Source: a bacterium (GTDB lineage Bacteria; Desulfobacterota; GWC2-55-46; S146-80; JALXFI01). Taken from it: 6,075 bases of DNA. The stretch covers positions 1-6,075 of the forward strand of contig JALXFI010000201.1 of assembly GCA_027069035.1 (NCBI GenBank). The letters are read 5' to 3'. Below are positions 4,492 to 6,075 of the stretch, piece by piece. The notes beneath the pieces were generated by a model, which was not told the DNA's origin, did no database searches, and saw only the letters and a program-made list of their open reading frames with translations. The stretch's first letter is position 1. Each line of letters starts with the position of its first letter. A program made the translations under genes and the position numbers.

Positions 4492-6075
4492 ATTGATCGG
4501 CAATCTTTCTTTTCTTAAGTATTTCCATCAGGTCACAGTAACTTCTTGTATTAAGGACATCATTTTTTTCAAGCCATCCTCTGCGAGCCGTATAGACGCC
4601 ATACTTCATATTATCAAGGTGCATTCTGTTGTGAGAATCGGTTGAGATTGCAACCATCACCCCCATCTGTTTTGCCATCTTGCAATTTATGTCATTTAGA
4701 TCAAGTCTTGCCGGATATGAATTAAGCTCCAATATAACTTTATATCTCAACGCCGCTTCCATAACTGCCTCCATGTCTATGGAATACGGCTCTCTTTTCC
4801 CAAGCAGTCTCCCTGTAGGGTGTGCAAAGACATCCACCAAACCCGTTTTAAACGCCTTTATCACCCGTGCGGTCATCTCATCTTTTTCCATATTAAAACC
4901 AAAGTGTACTGAACCCACCACGAGATCAAGCCTTTTTAAAGCAGATTCACCAAGGTCAAGCTCTCCTGAAGAGAGTATATCAACCTCAATCCCTTTCAAT
5001 ATATGAAGCCCCTTTTTATTAAACCTCTTGTTTGCCTCATCGATCCTGTCTATATGCTTAAGGAGGCGTCCTTCATCAAGCCCCCTTGCAACGGCTACGG
5101 CCTTTGAATGTTCTGTAATTGCTATGTATTCATACCCCCTGCCCATTGCGGCAAGCACCATTTCATCAATGGTTTCCGCCCCATCGCTTTCCCGTGTATG
5201 TATATGAAGGTCGCCGCATATATCTCTTAAATCGATAAGTTCCGGCAGATTATCCCTTTCCGCAGCCTCTATCTCGCCTTGGTTTTCCCTTAATTCAGGA
5301 GGAATAAATTTAAGATTCAAGGCATCAAAGACCTCATCTTCCGCAGCACCGGCTACCTTGGTTTCGGTTTCTTCTCTGAAGACGCCGTATTCATTTACCT
5401 TTAAACCCATCTTCTTTGCCCGGTGTCTTATGGCAATGTTGTGGGCTTGAGAGCCGGTAAAATAGTGGAGAGCAGCCCCGAATGATTCCTTTTTTAATAC
5501 CCTAAGGTCTGTATTTATGCCGCATTTAAGGAGTATGCTTGATTTGGTATTGCCTCTTAAAAGGACTTCTTTTACCTCTTTGTATTGAGTGAATCCATCC
5601 ATAACAGGCGCGGGGTCATCGCATGTAACAAGGATATCTATATCACCGATGGTCTCCCTTTTCCTTCTTAGGCTTCCGGCTATCTCTACATCATGGACGC
5701 CTTTAACATCCCTTAAATAATCTATCAAAGCCGATGCATGGTTTAAGGCTGTTGAGAGATTGAAGCGCCCTGCCCTTTGTTTAAACTCTTTTATCGATTT
5801 AAGTATCTTTTTTTCGGTTTTTTCTCCCATGCCGGGAAGCGATTTTAAAAGCCCGTTTTGAGCGGCAAATTCAAGGCCTTCAATGTCCGTAATATTCAAT
5901 TTATTAAAGATGAGATGTGCCTTTTTGGGTCCAAGCCCGTATATTTTTAACATTTCAAGCAGGGATGAAGGAAGTTCGGAAAGAAGCTCCTGATGGAACC
6001 TGCAATCGCCGGTCTCAATAATCTCAACGATCTTTTCGTGTAAGGCCTTCCCTATTCGGGGCAGATCTTCAAGAC
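4490..6075 (-). CDS. polX: PolX-type DNA polymerase / 3'-5' exonuclease, 5'-partial
   Basis: This is a bacterial family X DNA polymerase fused to a PHP nuclease domain, a gap-filling and end-processing repair enzyme. The frame stays open to the right edge: before the Met at 5953 there are 40 more codons reading LEDLPRIGKALHEKI onward, a helix-hairpin-helix. The true start therefore lies outside, with roughly 45 residues missing relative to the usual 570 or so. Numbering from the Met at 5953: helix-hairpin-helix motifs are YGLGPKKA (5-12) and LPGMGEKT (39-46); the Pol beta-like palm has GSLRR (93-97), catalytic D104 and D106 in GDIDIL and D149 in TDLRV, then HYFTGSQAHN (163-172); the PHP domain has DLHIHT (248-253), TEHS (280-283), GIEVDIL (321-327), GSVH (347-350), HPTGRLLG (378-385) and STDSH (437-441). 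All expected metal ligands appear intact, so both activities are predicted. The gene is convergent with the FAD oxidoreductase gene, 47 nt away, and is transcribed independently of it. Confidence 0.95.
   Translation of the reverse strand, partial: LEDLPRIGKALHEKIVEIIETGDCRFHQELLSELPSSLLEMLKIYGLGPKKAHLIFNKLNITDIEGLEFAAQNGLLKSLPGMGEKTEKKILKSIKEFKQRAGRFNLSTALNHASALIDYLRDVKGVHDVEIAGSLRRKRETIGDIDILVTCDDPAPVMDGFTQYKEVKEVLLRGNTKSSILLKCGINTDLRVLKKESFGAALHYFTGSQAHNIAIRHRAKKMGLKVNEYGVFREETETKVAGAAEDEVFDALNLKFIPPELRENQGEIEAAERDNLPELIDLRDICGDLHIHTRESDGAETIDEMVLAAMGRGYEYIAITEHSKAVAVARGLDEGRLLKHIDRIDEANKRFNKKGLHILKGIEVDILSSGELDLGESALKRLDLVVGSVHFGFNMEKDEMTARVIKAFKTGLVDVFAHPTGRLLGKREPYSIDMEAVMEAALRYKVILELNSYPARLDLNDINCKMAKQMGVMVAISTDSHNRMHLDNMKYGVYTARRGWLEKNDVLNTRSYCDLMEILKKRKIADQ

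Noticed and set aside
4680..5006. Plus-strand 108-codon frame inside polX
   Set aside because: It lies opposite the intact PHP domain, including the HPTGR and SVH motifs, and has no family resemblance.
1..6075. Search for a novel defence, mobile or RNA-based system
   Set aside because: Apart from the one 53-residue ORF, every sizeable frame belongs to a known family. I saw no terminal inverted repeats, transposase or integrase, CRISPR repeats, tRNA cloverleaf or extended structured non-coding region.

Overview
The window is an ordinary-looking stretch of a bacterial chromosome carrying five recognisable protein genes and one small unrecognised ORF. Base composition is moderate (GC in the mid-40s by eye). 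Codon use leans to AGG/AGA for arginine and ATA for isoleucine, Shine-Dalgarno sequences are clear, and at least two genes start with TTG. A DUF3108 protein next to a Pit-type phosphate transporter and a bacterial PolX would fit a Gram-negative lineage such as Desulfobacterota or Nitrospirota. That placement is an inference from general style and not a firm assignment.

Layout. Plus strand: (1) a DUF3108-family protein whose frame is open back to the left edge (2-844, probably 5'-truncated by the window); (2) a 53-residue, strongly basic small ORF with an excellent ribosome binding site (897-1058); (3) a TIGR00153/DUF47 PhoU-like protein (1115-1789); (4) a Pit-family inorganic phosphate transporter starting at TTG (1819-3054); (5) a COG2509-type FAD-dependent oxidoreductase, also starting at TTG (3090-4442). 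Minus strand, convergent: (6) a PolX-type DNA polymerase/3'-5' exonuclease (4490-6075) whose N-terminus lies beyond the right edge. The 47-nt gap between the convergent genes holds a plausible A/U-rich bidirectional terminator. No stretch longer than 300 bases lacks a gene.

How the genes fit together. Genes 3 and 4 form the well-known accessory-protein plus Pit-permease pair for low-affinity phosphate (metal-phosphate) uptake; 29 nt separate them and they are almost certainly co-transcribed. The FAD protein follows 35 nt later and is probably in the same transcript, with no evident functional link. DUF3108 and the small ORF lie upstream on the same strand with gaps of 52 and 56 nt, so a single five-gene transcript is possible but not shown. 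PolX is a separate unit acting in DNA repair.

I see no tRNA, rRNA, CRISPR array, insertion sequence, attachment site or clear riboswitch. I found no convincing novel system. The items most worth a second look are the basic small ORF, the unusual start codons, and the two truncated gene ends.
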